Positions 63,637 to 64,000 of a DNA stretch of 64,000 nucleotides are shown here, piece after piece. The notes beneath the pieces are model-generated. The model saw only the letters and a list, made by a program, of their open reading frames with translations, had not been told where the DNA came from and did no database searches. Source of the DNA: Streptomyces iakyrus (GTDB lineage: Bacteria > Actinomycetota > Actinomycetes > Streptomycetales > Streptomycetaceae); NCBI RefSeq assembly GCF_000717055.1, contig NZ_JNXI01000015.1, positions 283,719-347,718 on the forward strand, given 5' to 3'. The position numbers were made by a program, and so were the translations under genes. Position 1 is the stretch's first letter. The number at the start of each line of letters is the position of its first letter.

Positions 63637-64000
63637 CGCGTCCTGCCGGGGTGCGTAATGTAGTCCGAGCCGCTGAACCGGGTAGGGCAATCGCCTGCAG
63701 CCGGAAGCGGCCAAACCACTACCTAGCGACTCCCCTCAGCAGGGGCGAATTCGGCGTGCCCGCATGCCTGAATTCGGCGCCGCCGGACTCGATTATGAGT
63801 TGGACGGGGAATCGGCTAACGTAGTGAATGTCGAAAGGCCGACAGGCGAAAGCCCGGGCCGGACGGCAAATCCCGCCGACAGGGAATCGGATCGAAAAGG
63901 GTCTGATAGAGTCGGAAACGCAAGACCGAAGGGAAGCGCCCGGAGGAAAGCCCGAGAGGGTGAGTACAAAGGAAGCGACCGTTCCTTGAGAACTCAACAG
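63637..64000 (+). promoter_or_regulatory. rRNA operon promoter and leader region
   Basis: This stretch ends in the conserved Streptomyces rRNA leader: TCTGATAGAGTCGGAAACG near 63903, GACCGAAGGGAAGCGCCCGG, GGTGAGTACAAAGGAAGC, and CCTTGAGAACTCAACAG at the edge, which is the boxA antitermination-like motif. The 16S gene should start shortly after the window. Candidate promoters are TTGGAC-N16-TAGTGA near 63797 and a TAGAGT -10 near 63909, so several promoters are likely. I see no protein gene or tRNA in it. Confidence 0.88.

Noticed and set aside
63660..63720. Possible tRNA-like sequence with GGTAGGGCAATCGCC
   Set aside because: No cloverleaf can be formed and it sits in the rRNA promoter region.

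Overview
The window is chromosomal DNA from a Streptomyces. The base composition is very GC-rich with strong third-position GC, GTG and TTG starts are common, and the markers are diagnostic: the cysteine-free chaplin ChpE, the small nucleoid protein Gbn, a streptophobe-family membrane protein, an SGM_5486-family microprotein and the Streptomyces rRNA leader. From memory, the gene order follows the conserved core region of S. coelicolor around SCO1790-SCO1850 (chpE = SCO1800, gbn = SCO1839, pitH2 = SCO1845). I see no insertion sequence, prophage, integrase, CRISPR array or biosynthetic gene cluster, so this is core rather than accessory DNA.

Layout. (1) 1-7.8 kb, minus strand: a translationally coupled cobalamin operon, cbiB-cobQ-cobN-chelatase (ChlI/D type), behind a cobalamin riboswitch. 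(2) 7.9-9.5 kb: phosphate transporter pit and a small membrane protein, with a PHO box. (3) 9.7-17.2 kb: class II aldolase, alpha/beta hydrolase, a hypothetical protein, a VOC protein, an ABC-F ATPase with a candidate leader peptide, gbn and a crotonase-family protein. (4) 17.3-20.5 kb: an envelope-stress cluster of Asp23/Gls24 proteins, AmaP, a DUF2273-like protein and a DUF6286-like protein, with a divergent gene that looks like a cryptic double Asp23 protein. (5) 20.5-27.2 kb, minus: SDR, GH15, SURF1, a zinc-binding protein, a DEDDh exonuclease with BRCT, a CopD-like protein and a membrane protein. (6) 27.2-32.6 kb: tandem secreted subtilases, then the DUF485/ActP acetate permease operon. 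(7) 32.7-41.7 kb: moaA, small proteins, tyrS, the TldD/PmbA pair, and fabG-fabI. (8) 41.7-46.3 kb: a GntR/MFS divergent pair with a candidate operator, microproteins, SixA and serB. (9) 46.4-54.7 kb: streptophobe protein, a double-FHA ABC transporter, a transglycosylase with a structured leader, a QueA-like protein and an SDR. (10) 55-63.6 kb: GAF histidine kinase and NarL-type regulator, chpE, an orphan ABC ATPase, NfeD-SPFH, HNH nuclease, PEBP protein, Spo0M and 3-methyladenine DNA glycosylase. (11) 63.7 kb to the end: promoter and leader of an rRNA operon whose 16S gene lies just outside the window.

How the genes work together. The cob genes take cobalt insertion through amidation to the aminopropanol step, under B12 feedback. 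pit responds to phosphate through PhoP. fabG-fabI form a fatty-acid reduction pair. TldD/PmbA form a heterodimeric protease. NfeD-SPFH form a membrane scaffold pair. The most interesting region is the Asp23/AmaP cluster, where every soluble part seems to repeat one fold. The richest regulatory content is the cobalamin riboswitch, the PHO box, a cluster of GATC sites ahead of gbn, a perfect palindrome between the GntR regulator and its neighbour, and the structured leader ahead of the transglycosylase. Coordinates come from reading the sequence, and start codons were adjusted using ribosome binding sites, overlaps and family lengths.
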